From: Bacteroides zhangwenhongii
GTDB lineage: Bacteria; Bacteroidota; Bacteroidia; Bacteroidales; Bacteroidaceae
Reading direction: 5' to 3'
DNA: 64,000 nt
NCBI RefSeq assembly: GCF_009193325.2
Contig: NZ_CP059856.1
Span: 62,001-126,000, forward strand
A model generated the notes under the pieces. That model was not told where the DNA came from. It did not search any database and worked only from the letters and a program-made list of their open reading frames with translations. A program made the position numbers and the translations under genes. Positions 8,664 through 16,796 of this stretch are shown piece after piece (position 1 is the first letter of the stretch; the number at the start of each line of letters is the position of its first letter).

Positions 8664-8861
8664 GTCACTATCGTTTTGGCAGGTCCTTCCCTGCAAAAGT
8701 TTACGGTGCGAAATTAGGGGGATTAAAGGCCTTTTTCAAACCGCGTTTTCATCATGGAGACTTTAAAGGATTGCCATGACGCTTTAAAATGTCATCATGC
8801 GGAGCGCGTTTTTTTTCGCTCCTTTTCCTTATCAATTTTGCACGTAAAAAAAGGAGGTAAT
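8664..8861. promoter_or_regulatory. Divergent late control region
   Basis: About 200 bases separate the leftward protease-capsid-tail operon from the rightward terminase-portal operon. Each direction has a TTTTGC core resembling the Bacteroides -7 box. On the minus strand AACTTTTG lies at 8694-8701; on the plus strand CAATTTTG lies at about 8833-8840. Both deviate from TAnnTTTG at the TA, and neither has a clear -33 TTTG, which suggests activator dependence. A hairpin (GGAGCG/CGCTCC) at about 8801-8822 and repeated CTTTAAA and CATCATG words lie between them. The rightward gene has a strong AAGGAGG site at 8851-8857. Confidence 0.6.
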
Positions 8862-9308
8862 ATGGCCGAACTTACAAACGAGCAGAAAAAGGCATGGGCG
8901 AAAACGCTCTACACCCGCGAGACGCTTACGCAGGCGGAAATAGCCGAGCGTGTGGGGGTTTCACGGGTGACTGTGAACAACTGGATAGGCAAAGGAAACT
9001 GGGAGCAGTTGAAGGCTTCCATAACCATCACACGGGAGGAGCAGCTGAAGAACCTGTACCGGCAGCTGGCGGAACTCAACAACGCCATCATGGGAAAACC
9101 GGAAGGGGAACGGTTCCCGAACACCGCGGAAGCGGACACCATTTCCAAACTGTCGAACGCCATCAAGAAACTGGAAACAGAAGTGGGGCTGGCGGACATC
9201 ATCTCCGTGTTCTCCGACCTGCTCAAATGGGTGCGGACCTACGATTCCACGCAGGCGAAGGAGATCACCCCGCTTCTGGACGCGTTTGTCAAATCAAAAT
9301 TATCCTGA
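8862..9308 (+). CDS. Small terminase subunit (HTH)
   Basis: A 148-residue protein. Residues 5-50 contain a helix-turn-helix (LTQAEIAERVGVSRVTVNNWIG) that would bind phage DNA at the packaging start. The middle part is helical and the C-terminus ends near the start of the large terminase gene, which follows with one base between stop and start. The start is fixed by an excellent AAGGAGG five bases upstream. A longer frame upstream to 8754 lacks comparable signals. DUF1804-like small terminases hold this place in Mu-like phages. Confidence 0.85.
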   Translation: MAELTNEQKKAWAKTLYTRETLTQAEIAERVGVSRVTVNNWIGKGNWEQLKASITITREEQLKNLYRQLAELNNAIMGKPEGERFPNTAEADTISKLSNAIKKLETEVGLADIISVFSDLLKWVRTYDSTQAKEITPLLDAFVKSKLS

Positions 9309-9309
9309 C

Positions 9310-10878
9310 ATGGCAAAGAAAATACTCACAACACAGGACAGGCTCGCGCTGGACAGCTGGAACGAGCTGGTGGCATCCGTGCGAGAACATTCGGACATCA
9401 ACCCCACGGACACGGAAACGGAAATCAGGCAGAGGCGGGAAAGGCTGGAGAAGAACGACGAGGAGTGGTTCAAATACTACTTCGCCATGTATTGCACCTG
9501 CGAGTCCGCCGCCTTCCACAGGAAAGCCACCGGGCGGCTGATGAGGAACAACCGCTGGTACGAGGTAAGGGCCTGGTCACGCGAGCTGGCGAAATCCGCA
9601 CGCTCCATGATGGAGATATCCAAACTGGCACTGACAAAAAAGATACGCAACGTGCTGCTGATCTCCAACTCGGCTGACAATGCGGAAAGGCTACTGCTGC
9701 CGTTCATGGCGAACTTCGAGGAGAACCAGCGGATCATACAGGACTACGGACAGCAGAAAAAACCGGGAGCGTGGGAAACCGGGGAATTCACCTGCATGTG
9801 CGGGTGCTCCTTCCGCGCCATTGGAGCCGGGCAGTCACCGCGCGGTACACGTAACAAGAACTTCCGCCCGGACTTCATCCTGGTGGACGATATAGACACC
9901 GACGAGGAGTGTCGAAACCCGGAACGCATCAAAACCAAATGGAAATGGCTGGAGGAGGCGCTGATACCGACCATGTCCGTATCGGGAAACTACCGCATCC
10001 TGTTCAACGGGAACATCATCGCGCTGGACTGCTGCATCAAAAGGGCCATCGAAAAGGGCACCGAACTGAAGGCGAAAGGAATCGGGCACGTGGATATCAT
10101 CAACATCCGGGGAAAGGACGGGCTATCCGTATGGCCCGAAAAGAACTCCGAGGAGGATATAGACCTCTTCCTTTCACTGGTGAGCGCGGCGGCGGCACAG
10201 AAAGAGTTCTTCAACAACCCGGTGGTGGACGGCGGCGTGTTCGCGGAAATCACCTACGGGAAAGTGCCGGCACTTTCCAGGTTCAAGTTCCTGGTGATAT
10301 ACGGGGACCCCGCACCGGGAGAGAACAAGACGAAAAAAAGTTCCACCAAAACGGTGTGCCTGCTCGGGAAACTCGCGGGAAGGCTCTATCTGATAAAAAC
10401 GTTCCTGGACAGGGGGCTGAACGCGGAATTTGTAGAGTGGTACATCAAGCTGCTGGAGTTTGTGGGTGGAAAAACCACCGTGTACTGTTACATGGAGAAC
10501 AACAAATTACAGGATCCTTTTTTCCAGCAGGTATTCCAGCCCATCGTGCGGCGGATACGCAGGGAAAGGAAAATATCACTGTACATCACCGGGGACGAGG
10601 AGAAGAAAACCGACAAGGCCACACGTATCGAGGCGAACCTGGAACCGCTCAACCGGGAGGGGAACCTGGTACTCAACGAGGCCGAAAAGGACAACCCGCA
10701 CATGAAACGGATGGCGGAACAGTTCAAGCTGTTCAACCTCCAACTGACCTATCCGGCAGACGGACCCGACTGCGTGGAGGGGGGAAACAGAATTATAGAC
10801 CGCAAGGCCAGACAGTCGGAAAAGCCCGTCATTGTCACAAGGAAAAGCACGCGGTCACAAAACAAGTACAGAGTGTAA
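9310..10878 (+). CDS. Large terminase subunit (Mu gp28-like)
   Basis: A 522-residue packaging ATPase and nuclease. The Walker B motif is clear (FILVDDIDTDEE). The Walker A region is AWSRELAKSARSMM, a degenerate form that keeps K-S. Motif III-like and coupling segments follow (YRILFNGNIIALDCC). The nuclease domain starts near VIYGDPAPGENKTKKSSTKT with a first acidic residue in GDP. The C-terminal tail is basic. The ATG at 9310 is preferred to a TTG at 9286. It lies directly after the small terminase gene and before the gp36-like and portal genes. Confidence 0.9.
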   Translation: MAKKILTTQDRLALDSWNELVASVREHSDINPTDTETEIRQRRERLEKNDEEWFKYYFAMYCTCESAAFHRKATGRLMRNNRWYEVRAWSRELAKSARSMMEISKLALTKKIRNVLLISNSADNAERLLLPFMANFEENQRIIQDYGQQKKPGAWETGEFTCMCGCSFRAIGAGQSPRGTRNKNFRPDFILVDDIDTDEECRNPERIKTKWKWLEEALIPTMSVSGNYRILFNGNIIALDCCIKRAIEKGTELKAKGIGHVDIINIRGKDGLSVWPEKNSEEDIDLFLSLVSAAAAQKEFFNNPVVDGGVFAEITYGKVPALSRFKFLVIYGDPAPGENKTKKSSTKTVCLLGKLAGRLYLIKTFLDRGLNAEFVEWYIKLLEFVGGKTTVYCYMENNKLQDPFFQQVFQPIVRRIRRERKISLYITGDEEKKTDKATRIEANLEPLNREGNLVLNEAEKDNPHMKRMAEQFKLFNLQLTYPADGPDCVEGGNRIIDRKARQSEKPVIVTRKSTRSQNKYRV

Positions 10879-10896
10879 ACTTCAATACCTATCATT

Positions 10897-11322
10897 ATGA
10901 GCAAATTTATCGAACTTTCAGACTACGACGCGAGCATACACCGAGAGATTCTGGACGCACTGACAAGGGAGGATGACGCTGTCGTGGAGATATGTGAGGA
11001 CCGCGCCGTCGCCGAGATGCGCTGCTACCTTTCCAGACGTTACGACTGTGACAAAATATTCACGGCAACCGGTGACAAACGCAACCAGCTTGTCCTGATG
11101 ATGGCCATCGACATAGCCGTGTACCACATCTTCTGCATACATAACCCGAGGAACCTGTCACCGCTGCGGAAGGAACGCCACGAAAGGGCGGTCGAATGGC
11201 TGAAAGCCGTGGCGGCCGAGGAGATATCGGTGGACGGCCTGCCCCTGCTGTCCGAAGAGACGAGGACGGCAAAATCAAATTTCCTTATCAAAAGCAACCG
11301 TAAACGTGTAAACCATTGGTAA
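10897..11322 (+). CDS. Mu gp36-like protein (DUF1320)
   Basis: A 141-residue protein with the typical pattern of this head-tail connector family: N-terminal helices, RAVAEMRCYLSRRYDCDKIF, a central hydrophobic helix (LVLMMAIDIAVYHIFCIH) and NPRNLSPLRKERHERAVEWL. Members are thought to act at the head-tail joint. Here it lies between large terminase and portal; in Mu it lies further downstream. The stop at 11322 is one base before the portal start. Confidence 0.82.
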   Translation: MSKFIELSDYDASIHREILDALTREDDAVVEICEDRAVAEMRCYLSRRYDCDKIFTATGDKRNQLVLMMAIDIAVYHIFCIHNPRNLSPLRKERHERAVEWLKAVAAEEISVDGLPLLSEETRTAKSNFLIKSNRKRVNHW

Positions 11323-11323
11323 T

Positions 11324-12712
11324 ATGAGCAAAAGAAAGAAAGGGGCCGGAAAGATAACCCAAAGCGGGAACCTGCCGAGGCCCGGGCAGAAAGGACCCGC
11401 AACCATCATACTGACACAGCCCAGAAGGTTCGGTATAGACATAGCGGACTACATGCTCGCGGTAAGGGCTTTCGAGAATGTGGACTACTCCAGACGCTTC
11501 AGGCTGTACGACCTGTTCAGCGACATACTCATGGACACGCACCTGACAAGTGTCATAGAGAAACGGAAGAATGCCGCACTGGCATCTTCCATAGAATTCC
11601 GCAGGAACGGGAAACCGGACGAGAAGGTGAACAAGCAGATCAGGTCCCCATGGTTCCGGAAGTTCATAGGGGACATCCTGGACGCCAAATTCTGGGGGTT
11701 CTCACTCGTGCAGTTCTACCGAAAGGGGGAATGGGTGAACTACGACCTGATACCGCGCAAACACGTCGATCCCGTGCGCAGGCTCATACTGCGGCACCAG
11801 ACGGACACCACCGGGACGTCCTGGGACGAGTACCCGGACCTGTTGTTCATCGGTTCACCCGACGATCCCGGGCTGCTGGTGAAAGCAGCTATCTGGGTGA
11901 TATACAAACGTAACGACGTGGCGGACTGGGCACAGTTCGCGGAAGTGTTCGGAGCGCCCATCAGGGAGTACACGTATCCCACGGATGACGACGAGGCACG
12001 GCAGAGGGCGCTGAACGATGCGGACAGCACCGGAAGCCTGTCGGTTTTCGTGCACGCGGAGGATACGGTGCTCAAGCTCGTGGAAGCCGCGAACAAGACA
12101 GGGAGCGCGGACCTCTACGACAAGCTCTGCGAGCGCTGCAACAACGAAATCTCAAAGCTGTTCCTCGGAAACACGCTCACCACCGAAGCCTCCGACAAGG
12201 GCACACAGGCACTGGGAACCGTACACAAGGATGTGGAGGAGAAAGTGACGCTCTCCGACAGGCAGGACATCCTCGACGTGCTCAACTATGACATGGCCGA
12301 CATATTCGCAATGCTCGGAATAGACACCACAGGCGGGGAGTTCTGCTATCCGGAAAAGAAGCTTATCGAACCGGAGAAAAAGATGTCCATCCTCACACAA
12401 CTGCGCACGAACTTCAACCTGCCGGTGGGTGACGACTATCTCTACGAGGAATTCGGGATCGAGAAACCGGCAAACTATGACGAACTGAAGAAACGCCAGG
12501 AGGAGAAAGCGGCGGAAATCGAGGCGGCGAAGGCCCGAGAGACTGAAAAGACGGAAGAGGATAAACCGGATCCGGAAGAAGAACCGGAACTGGAAAAGCA
12601 CGGTAAAGGAACACCCAAAGAAAAGAAAAATGCCCTTAAAAACGCGTACAACTGGCTGAAACGTTTTTTCGGGAAAGCCCCGGGGAGAGACGGGGCAGCT
12701 TTAGAATGGTGA
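11324..12712 (+). CDS. Portal protein (Mu gp29-like, DUF935)
   Basis: A 462-residue portal subunit through which DNA enters and leaves the head. Family features include DILMDTHLTSVIEKRKNAAL near residues 63-85, FWGFSLVQFYRKGEWV, LIPRKHVDP, and a C-terminal charged, Lys/Glu-rich coiled segment (about residues 380-445). The length is within the usual range for DUF935. It overlaps the next gene by a few bases (GAATGGTGATG), giving translational coupling with the MuF head protein. Confidence 0.9.
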   Translation: MSKRKKGAGKITQSGNLPRPGQKGPATIILTQPRRFGIDIADYMLAVRAFENVDYSRRFRLYDLFSDILMDTHLTSVIEKRKNAALASSIEFRRNGKPDEKVNKQIRSPWFRKFIGDILDAKFWGFSLVQFYRKGEWVNYDLIPRKHVDPVRRLILRHQTDTTGTSWDEYPDLLFIGSPDDPGLLVKAAIWVIYKRNDVADWAQFAEVFGAPIREYTYPTDDDEARQRALNDADSTGSLSVFVHAEDTVLKLVEAANKTGSADLYDKLCERCNNEISKLFLGNTLTTEASDKGTQALGTVHKDVEEKVTLSDRQDILDVLNYDMADIFAMLGIDTTGGEFCYPEKKLIEPEKKMSILTQLRTNFNLPVGDDYLYEEFGIEKPANYDELKKRQEEKAAEIEAAKARETEKTEEDKPDPEEEPELEKHGKGTPKEKKNALKNAYNWLKRFFGKAPGRDGAALEW

Positions 12713-14145
12713 TGAACGACCTCTACAGAATGGAGGACAAACAGGTGGAAACTTTATTCTCGTTCGATGAAGAGGTACTGAAGAAAGCCCTGAAGAACAT
12801 CTATAGTAAAGACTTCCACCCCCTGACGGAAATCGAGGAGAACCTGTTCGAAGCCACATGGAAAACAATAAACGAGGCAGCGGACAAGGGGTTTGGGACA
12901 CGAAAGCCCGACGATCCGGATTATGACTTCTACCGGGAAATCCGAATGAACAACGCCGTGTTCGCAGCTTTCAAGGTACACAGGGCACAGAACGACATGG
13001 CAGCGCTGCTGCTGGACAAAAACGGAAGTTTAAAGCCGTTTGAACAGTGGGTAAAGGAAGCCATGCCCATAGCCGACCATCAGATGGTCCATTGGCTGCG
13101 TACAGAATACGACACGGCCGTCATACGGGCACACCAGGCCGCGGACTGGAGGCAGTTCGAAAGGGAAAAGGACGTATTGCCGAATCTCAAATGGATGCCT
13201 TCCACATCCATACATCCGGGAAGCGACCACAGGATTTTCTGGGGGACCATACGTCCAATAGATGATCCGTTCTGGAACGTGCACAGGCCCGGGGACAGAT
13301 GGAACTGCAAGTGCACGCTCTCATCAACGGATGAAGCGCCGACAGCGGTACCGGACGAAAACGGGCAGAACAAGGCACATGACGGTCTGGAAAACAATCC
13401 GGGAAAAGACGGCAAACTGTTTTCAGACAAACACCCCTACGTTACTGAAGCGCATCCGGGAGCAAAAAAAGCCGTGGACGCACTGACCAGGCGCATCAAC
13501 GAAATGATAGCCGAAATGCCGGACAACCTGACGCTGGAGGAAAAAACCGACATCGCCCGCAACAATCTCAAGATAGAAAAGGCACTCGGCGTTACCAAAG
13601 GCAAGCCGATGACATACGAACAGGCGAACAAGGGAAAGGAGAACCCGAAATTCGGAAAAGAGGAAGGATACCGCGTGAATTGCCAGACCTGCACCGTGAC
13701 ACACATGCTCAGAAGGTTGGGGTTTGACATCGAGGCAAAACCCAACATCAGACAAAGCGCATACAATGAAATGGCAAAACAAGGTATCACATGGGAAGAA
13801 CGTTTCCTGAACCGGGACGGAACAAAGCCGGATTATGACTATACCTATAAATGGCAGGTCAGAAAGGGATATCAAGTAATGAATGCAAACCGACTGAAGG
13901 AATACTTCAGGGAAAAATTCAGAGAGGATGGAATATACGAGATATATTGTGCCTGGAAAGGCGGCTCCGCACACGTGTTCTGCGCGGAGGTGACTGAAGG
14001 AAAGACAAGGTTCTTCGACCCGCAAACCGGAAAGGATGATGCAAGCAATTACATACAGAGCATGAAAGCGGGCCGTGTGGGAGTGATAAGAATAGACAAC
14101 AAACTGGTAAATCCCAAAATCATGGGACTATTCATCACCAAATAA
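12706..14145 (+). CDS. MuF minor head protein fused to papain-fold toxin-like domain
   Basis: A 479-residue two-part protein. Residues 1 to about 215 are the Mu gp30/SPP1 gp7 head morphogenesis domain, with RTEYDTAVIRAHQAADWRQF and the closing PGDRWNCKCTLSSTDE. A linker follows. Residues about 300-479 resemble the papain-fold toxin family Tox-PL (glutamine deamidase type, PF15644): YRVNCQTCTVTHMLRRLGFD with Cys326 and Cys329, GGSAHVFCAEV with His423, and RFFDPQTGKD with Asp438. This Cys-His-Asp order matches the family. MuF-linked polymorphic toxins of temperate phages have been described, so this domain may be injected with the DNA. Host target and activity are unknown. Confidence 0.83.
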   Translation: MVMNDLYRMEDKQVETLFSFDEEVLKKALKNIYSKDFHPLTEIEENLFEATWKTINEAADKGFGTRKPDDPDYDFYREIRMNNAVFAAFKVHRAQNDMAALLLDKNGSLKPFEQWVKEAMPIADHQMVHWLRTEYDTAVIRAHQAADWRQFEREKDVLPNLKWMPSTSIHPGSDHRIFWGTIRPIDDPFWNVHRPGDRWNCKCTLSSTDEAPTAVPDENGQNKAHDGLENNPGKDGKLFSDKHPYVTEAHPGAKKAVDALTRRINEMIAEMPDNLTLEEKTDIARNNLKIEKALGVTKGKPMTYEQANKGKENPKFGKEEGYRVNCQTCTVTHMLRRLGFDIEAKPNIRQSAYNEMAKQGITWEERFLNRDGTKPDYDYTYKWQVRKGYQVMNANRLKEYFREKFREDGIYEIYCAWKGGSAHVFCAEVTEGKTRFFDPQTGKDDASNYIQSMKAGRVGVIRIDNKLVNPKIMGLFITK

Positions 14146-14379
14146 ACGGGAAGAAAGTGCCAGCCCCTCCTCACCGTCCACCAGACGGCAGGACTGGCCG
14201 TCGAACAGAATAAAGGCGGGAAGACCGACAGGCAACTCAAAACCATCCCCGTCAACACAGCCCACGGAATAGATGCTTCCTTCAGGGGAACTGGCTGATA
14301 AGACAACGGAGTTGTAACCGCTACTGTTTGCTAATTCCGACACTTGTTTAGGTATTTCCATAACGCAAAAAAGGCACAT
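14128..14379 (-). CDS. Small protein antisense to late operon; candidate immunity protein
   Basis: An 83-residue protein of unknown family. Its sequence looks coding: balanced composition, no low complexity, and a beta-rich run (FELPVGLPAFILFDGQSCRL). It runs against the late operon, converges with the MuF-toxin gene and overlaps its last 18 bases. It has its own TAnnTTTG box just upstream, so it could be expressed when the late genes are silent. This is what an immunity gene for the adjacent toxin-like domain would need. That role is inference only. An internal ATG at 14361 is an alternative start. Confidence 0.6.
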   Translation of the reverse strand: MCLFCVMEIPKQVSELANSSGYNSVVLSASSPEGSIYSVGCVDGDGFELPVGLPAFILFDGQSCRLVDGEEGLALSSRLFGDE

Positions 14380-14395
14380 AAAAAACGCCTTGCTG

Positions 14396-14403
14396 CAAAA
14401 GTA
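14396..14403 (-). promoter_or_regulatory. -7 box TACTTTTG for antisense gene
   Basis: The minus strand reads TACTTTTG followed by CAGCAAGG, a perfect TAnnTTTG box 17 bases before the ATG at 14379. No clear -33 TTTG is visible. The 12-mer TTTTGCAGCAAG also occurs at the promoter of the gene at 15,528-15,797. Confidence 0.6.
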
Positions 14404-14430
14404 TAAAATTATTTTTTAATTCAGTCATTC

Positions 14431-15063
14431 ATGGACATAAAAGAATATTCAAAACTGATAAAAGCCAAACGGAAAGAACTGGATGGGCTAATGAAACGGA
14501 AGATGCCGGTTATCGCTGGACGAATGGCAAAAGACCATTTCCAGGACAACTTCCGCCGGGAAGGTTTCGTAAACGGAGGATTACACCCGTGGCCGAAAGC
14601 GAAAAGGCTGTCCTCGGGACGGACCGATGCGGCAGGGAACTACGGGACGCTGCTCTCCGGAAGGAACCATCTCTTCAGCTCCGTCAAATACATGCCGGGA
14701 GAATACCGGGTGAGGGTGGCAAACGAACTCGTCTATGCGCCAGTCAATAACTGGGGAGGAGAAGTTCATCCGACTGTTACGCCCCAAATGCGGCGTTTTG
14801 CATGGGCAAAGTATTACCAGGCTTCAGGCAAGGCTAAAAAAGCCGCCACGGGCAAAAGAAAAGGCAAAAAGAAGGGTTCTGCCGCAAACAATGAACCACA
14901 GGAAAATCAGGAAGCGCTGAAATGGAAAAGGCTGGCGCTGACCAAAAAGAAAAAGCTCCGGATAAAAATACCGCAACGCCAGTTTATCGGAGAAAGCCGG
15001 GAACTGTCCGAAAAGATAGACCGGAAAATGGAGAATGAAATCAGAAATATTTTAAACTTATAA
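14431..15063 (+). CDS. Phage virion morphogenesis protein (gpG / tail completion family)
   Basis: A 210-residue protein of the PF05069 type. Family features are MAKDHFQDNFRREGFVNGG, HPWPKAKR, TLLSGRNHLFSSV, YAPVNNWGGEVHPTVTPQMR and the C-terminal PQRQFIGESREL. Members act late in head or tail completion. An inserted Lys-rich segment (about residues 130-170, KKAATGKRKGKKKGS) is longer than in many relatives. It is the first gene after the antisense gene, with a start about 285 bases after the MuF stop. Confidence 0.85.
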   Translation: MDIKEYSKLIKAKRKELDGLMKRKMPVIAGRMAKDHFQDNFRREGFVNGGLHPWPKAKRLSSGRTDAAGNYGTLLSGRNHLFSSVKYMPGEYRVRVANELVYAPVNNWGGEVHPTVTPQMRRFAWAKYYQASGKAKKAATGKRKGKKKGSAANNEPQENQEALKWKRLALTKKKKLRIKIPQRQFIGESRELSEKIDRKMENEIRNILNL

Positions 15064-15067
15064 CAAC

Positions 15068-15541
15068 ATGGAAGAAATTTTTATCGCGATCATGGAACGC
15101 ATCGCCGAAAAGATGCCTGAACTGTCATACATTGACGAGGACTATGGACAGCTTGAAGCCGGGGCGGAGGAGGACCACTATCCGGTAACCTTCCCCTGCG
15201 TGCTCGTCGGGAACGCCGAATCGGACTGGAATGATCTCGGTTACGGGGTACAGAAAAGCGAGTCACTCATCACCATACGACTGGCCATTGACTGCTACGA
15301 TGACACCCACTACACCTCCGGAACCTATAACAAGGTAAGGGAACGGCAGCTGAAGGCCAAAGAGCTGTACAAGGCCTTGCAGGAGTTCCAGTGCACGGAA
15401 GAGACCAGCCCGCTGGTCAGGGTAAAGAGCCGGGACTATTCGCTGCCGGGAAACATCAAGGTGTACGAGACGGTTTATTCCTTCACGCTGCATGACGAGT
15501 CGGCCATGCAGGAAGGCGCGGCAAGGTTTATTCTCCCGTAA
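15068..15541 (+). CDS. Putative tail terminator / gp37-like protein
   Basis: A 157-residue protein starting four bases after the gpG-like gene. An N-terminal helix (EIFIAIMERIAEKM) is followed by a beta-rich core (HYPVTFPCVLVGNAESDW, SLITIRLAIDCYDD) and a helix with ERQLKAKELYKALQEF. This alpha-beta layout and the position after gpG fit tail terminator proteins, which close the growing tail tube. No specific family was recognised with certainty. Its 3' end overlaps the antisense gene at 15,528 by 14 bases. Confidence 0.6.
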   Translation: MEEIFIAIMERIAEKMPELSYIDEDYGQLEAGAEEDHYPVTFPCVLVGNAESDWNDLGYGVQKSESLITIRLAIDCYDDTHYTSGTYNKVRERQLKAKELYKALQEFQCTEETSPLVRVKSRDYSLPGNIKVYETVYSFTLHDESAMQEGAARFILP

Positions 15542-15797
15542 AGAGCGAGAGCTGGACGGCTGTCAGGCGGGGCTTCTTCACTTTCGGAACGGGCTTCACC
15601 TCCAGGTCCTTCAGCTCCCGGCACTTGCGCCGGATAATGGACATGATACGTTCCTCGGAAATGAAAAATTCCTGCCGGGACAACACTTTCAGGGCGTCAT
15701 CAAAGCGCAGGCGCTGCACCTCCGTCCAGTAATAGTAACGGCGGCACAGGGCTTCATCACGGAGTTCTATCAGGTTCTTGTCTCGTCCTTTGGCCAT
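15528..15797 (-). CDS. Small basic protein with possible HTH, antisense to late operon
   Basis: An 89-residue basic protein (MAKGRDKNLIELRDEALCRR). It has predicted helices with a turn around VLSRQEFFISEERIMSIIRR, which could be a DNA-binding helix-turn-helix. The C-terminus is proline- and lysine-rich. It lies beyond the terminator of the early operon and has its own TAATTTTG box. It could be a regulator of late genes, comparable in role to Mu Mor or C, or a gene expressed during lysogeny. No family was recognised, so the function remains open. Confidence 0.65.
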   Translation of the reverse strand: MAKGRDKNLIELRDEALCRRYYYWTEVQRLRFDDALKVLSRQEFFISEERIMSIIRRKCRELKDLEVKPVPKVKKPRLTAVQLSLFTGE

Positions 15798-15816
15798 AAT
15801 TGTGGGATACTTGCTG

Positions 15817-15824
15817 CAAAATTA
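15817..15824 (-). promoter_or_regulatory. -7 box TAATTTTG before 15,797 gene
   Basis: The minus strand reads TAATTTTGCAGCAAG, a perfect TAnnTTTG box 20 bases before the ATG. No -33 TTTG is seen at the expected distance, so an activator may be needed. The core 12-mer equals that at 14,389-14,400. Confidence 0.6.
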
Positions 15825-15850
15825 GGCATTTAACCGGTCATTATAGATAA

Positions 15851-15885
15851 AAAAACGCCGCATCGTATATGAATGCGGCGTTTTT
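15851..15885. terminator. Bidirectional terminator ending the early operon
   Basis: The stem AACGCCGCAT / ATGCGGCGTT closes a 9-base loop, with A-tract before and T-tract after, so it can work on either strand. It lies directly downstream of the last early gene (stop 15,907) and would also stop rightward late transcription. Confidence 0.88.
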
Positions 15886-15906
15886 CTGTTTAGAGTGTGA
15901 ACAAAA

Positions 15907-16122
15907 TCACATGGTCATCAGTTCTGTGTCATCTTCACCCGGGACAAACGGTTCGACGCGGGTGATCACCTTGCTCTGCACCTTCACCCGTCCGCTGCCA
16001 TTACAGACCGGACATTTTGCGGATAAAGGAGCTCCTCCCTGGTCCAGGTAAAAGATACGTCCCTTGCCTTCACAGCGCTTGCAGGCCATGACGTGCGGCG
16101 CGATGTTCTTCGTCTTTTCCAT
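15907..16122 (-). CDS. Small zinc-knuckle protein (CxxCxGxG type)
   Basis: A 71-residue protein with two DnaJ-like zinc motifs: CKRCEGKGR near residue 14 and CPVCNGSGR near residue 37. Four cysteines in two CxxC pairs should bind one zinc ion. The C-terminus is acidic (PGEDDTELMTM). It is the last gene of the early operon, three bases after the DUF3164 gene. A second protein with the same kind of motif pair lies upstream at 19,423-19,659. The role is unknown; a protein-protein or nucleic-acid adapter is plausible. Confidence 0.75.
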   Translation of the reverse strand: MEKTKNIAPHVMACKRCEGKGRIFYLDQGGAPLSAKCPVCNGSGRVKVQSKVITRVEPFVPGEDDTELMTM

Positions 16123-16124
16123 AA

Positions 16125-16775
16125 CTACAACCGGCAGAATGAGGGCTCGATACGGCGCCAGACACCGTTCTCGTCACGTTTATGGAAATAGTAGTTCACC
16201 GCGGTCTTGTACACCACGTTGCTCTCACGGAAGAGGTCCATAATCTCCGTGTATTCACTGTCGAAACGATCCTCCAGCTCGTACAGCTTGCTCACCGACT
16301 TGTAGTCCAGATCACCCTGGCGGTTACGCTCGATCATGGTCATACCGAGCTGGTACATCGGATCATCGGTACCGAGTTCCCGGCTCATGGCGTAACGCTT
16401 CAGGTAATCCACCAGACGCTCAGCGGCGAGGTTGGCACGCTCGTCGAAGCTCTTCACCTTGTTACTCCTCACTTCCAGCTTCATGTCACCGTCTACGATG
16501 GTAAAACTTGCCTGATCATCCTTGCGGAGCTGGCCATAGTCGCGCATCAGGTCGCGGAAAGAGGCGGCTTCCTTCTCCACCCAGTCACGGAAGGCTTTCA
16601 CGTCATCCACGACTGGAAACAGCTTGTTCTTCACTTCAAGCATGAACTGCGCACGAAGCCCCTCGTAGGCGTCGCGACGGTTGCGCTTGTTTTCCTTCTC
16701 TTCCTGCTGGAGCTGTTTCAAAAGCTCCTTTCTGTCCTGGACGGACAGGCTTTTTAATTGTTCTTTCAAGTCCAT
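16125..16775 (-). CDS. DUF3164 family protein
   Basis: A 216-residue protein of a family found almost only in Mu-like phages. Typical features are the SFTIVDGDMKLEVRSNKVKSF strand region followed by FDERANLAAERL, and the C-terminal motif YYFHKRDENGVWRRIEPSF. The N-terminal third is a charged helix (LKEQLKSLSVQDRKELLKQL). The biochemical role is unknown. The family always sits in early regions beside transposition and Gam/GemA-type genes, as here. Confidence 0.85.
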   Translation of the reverse strand: MDLKEQLKSLSVQDRKELLKQLQQEEKENKRNRRDAYEGLRAQFMLEVKNKLFPVVDDVKAFRDWVEKEAASFRDLMRDYGQLRKDDQASFTIVDGDMKLEVRSNKVKSFDERANLAAERLVDYLKRYAMSRELGTDDPMYQLGMTMIERNRQGDLDYKSVSKLYELEDRFDSEYTEIMDLFRESNVVYKTAVNYYFHKRDENGVWRRIEPSFCRL

Positions 16776-16796
16776 AACTAAAAAATTAAATGGTTA

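Noticed and set aside
9909..10976. 355-codon rightward frame within the large terminase gene
   Set aside because: It overlaps a clear terminase in another frame and has Gly/Arg/Gln-rich shadow composition; no domain is recognisable.
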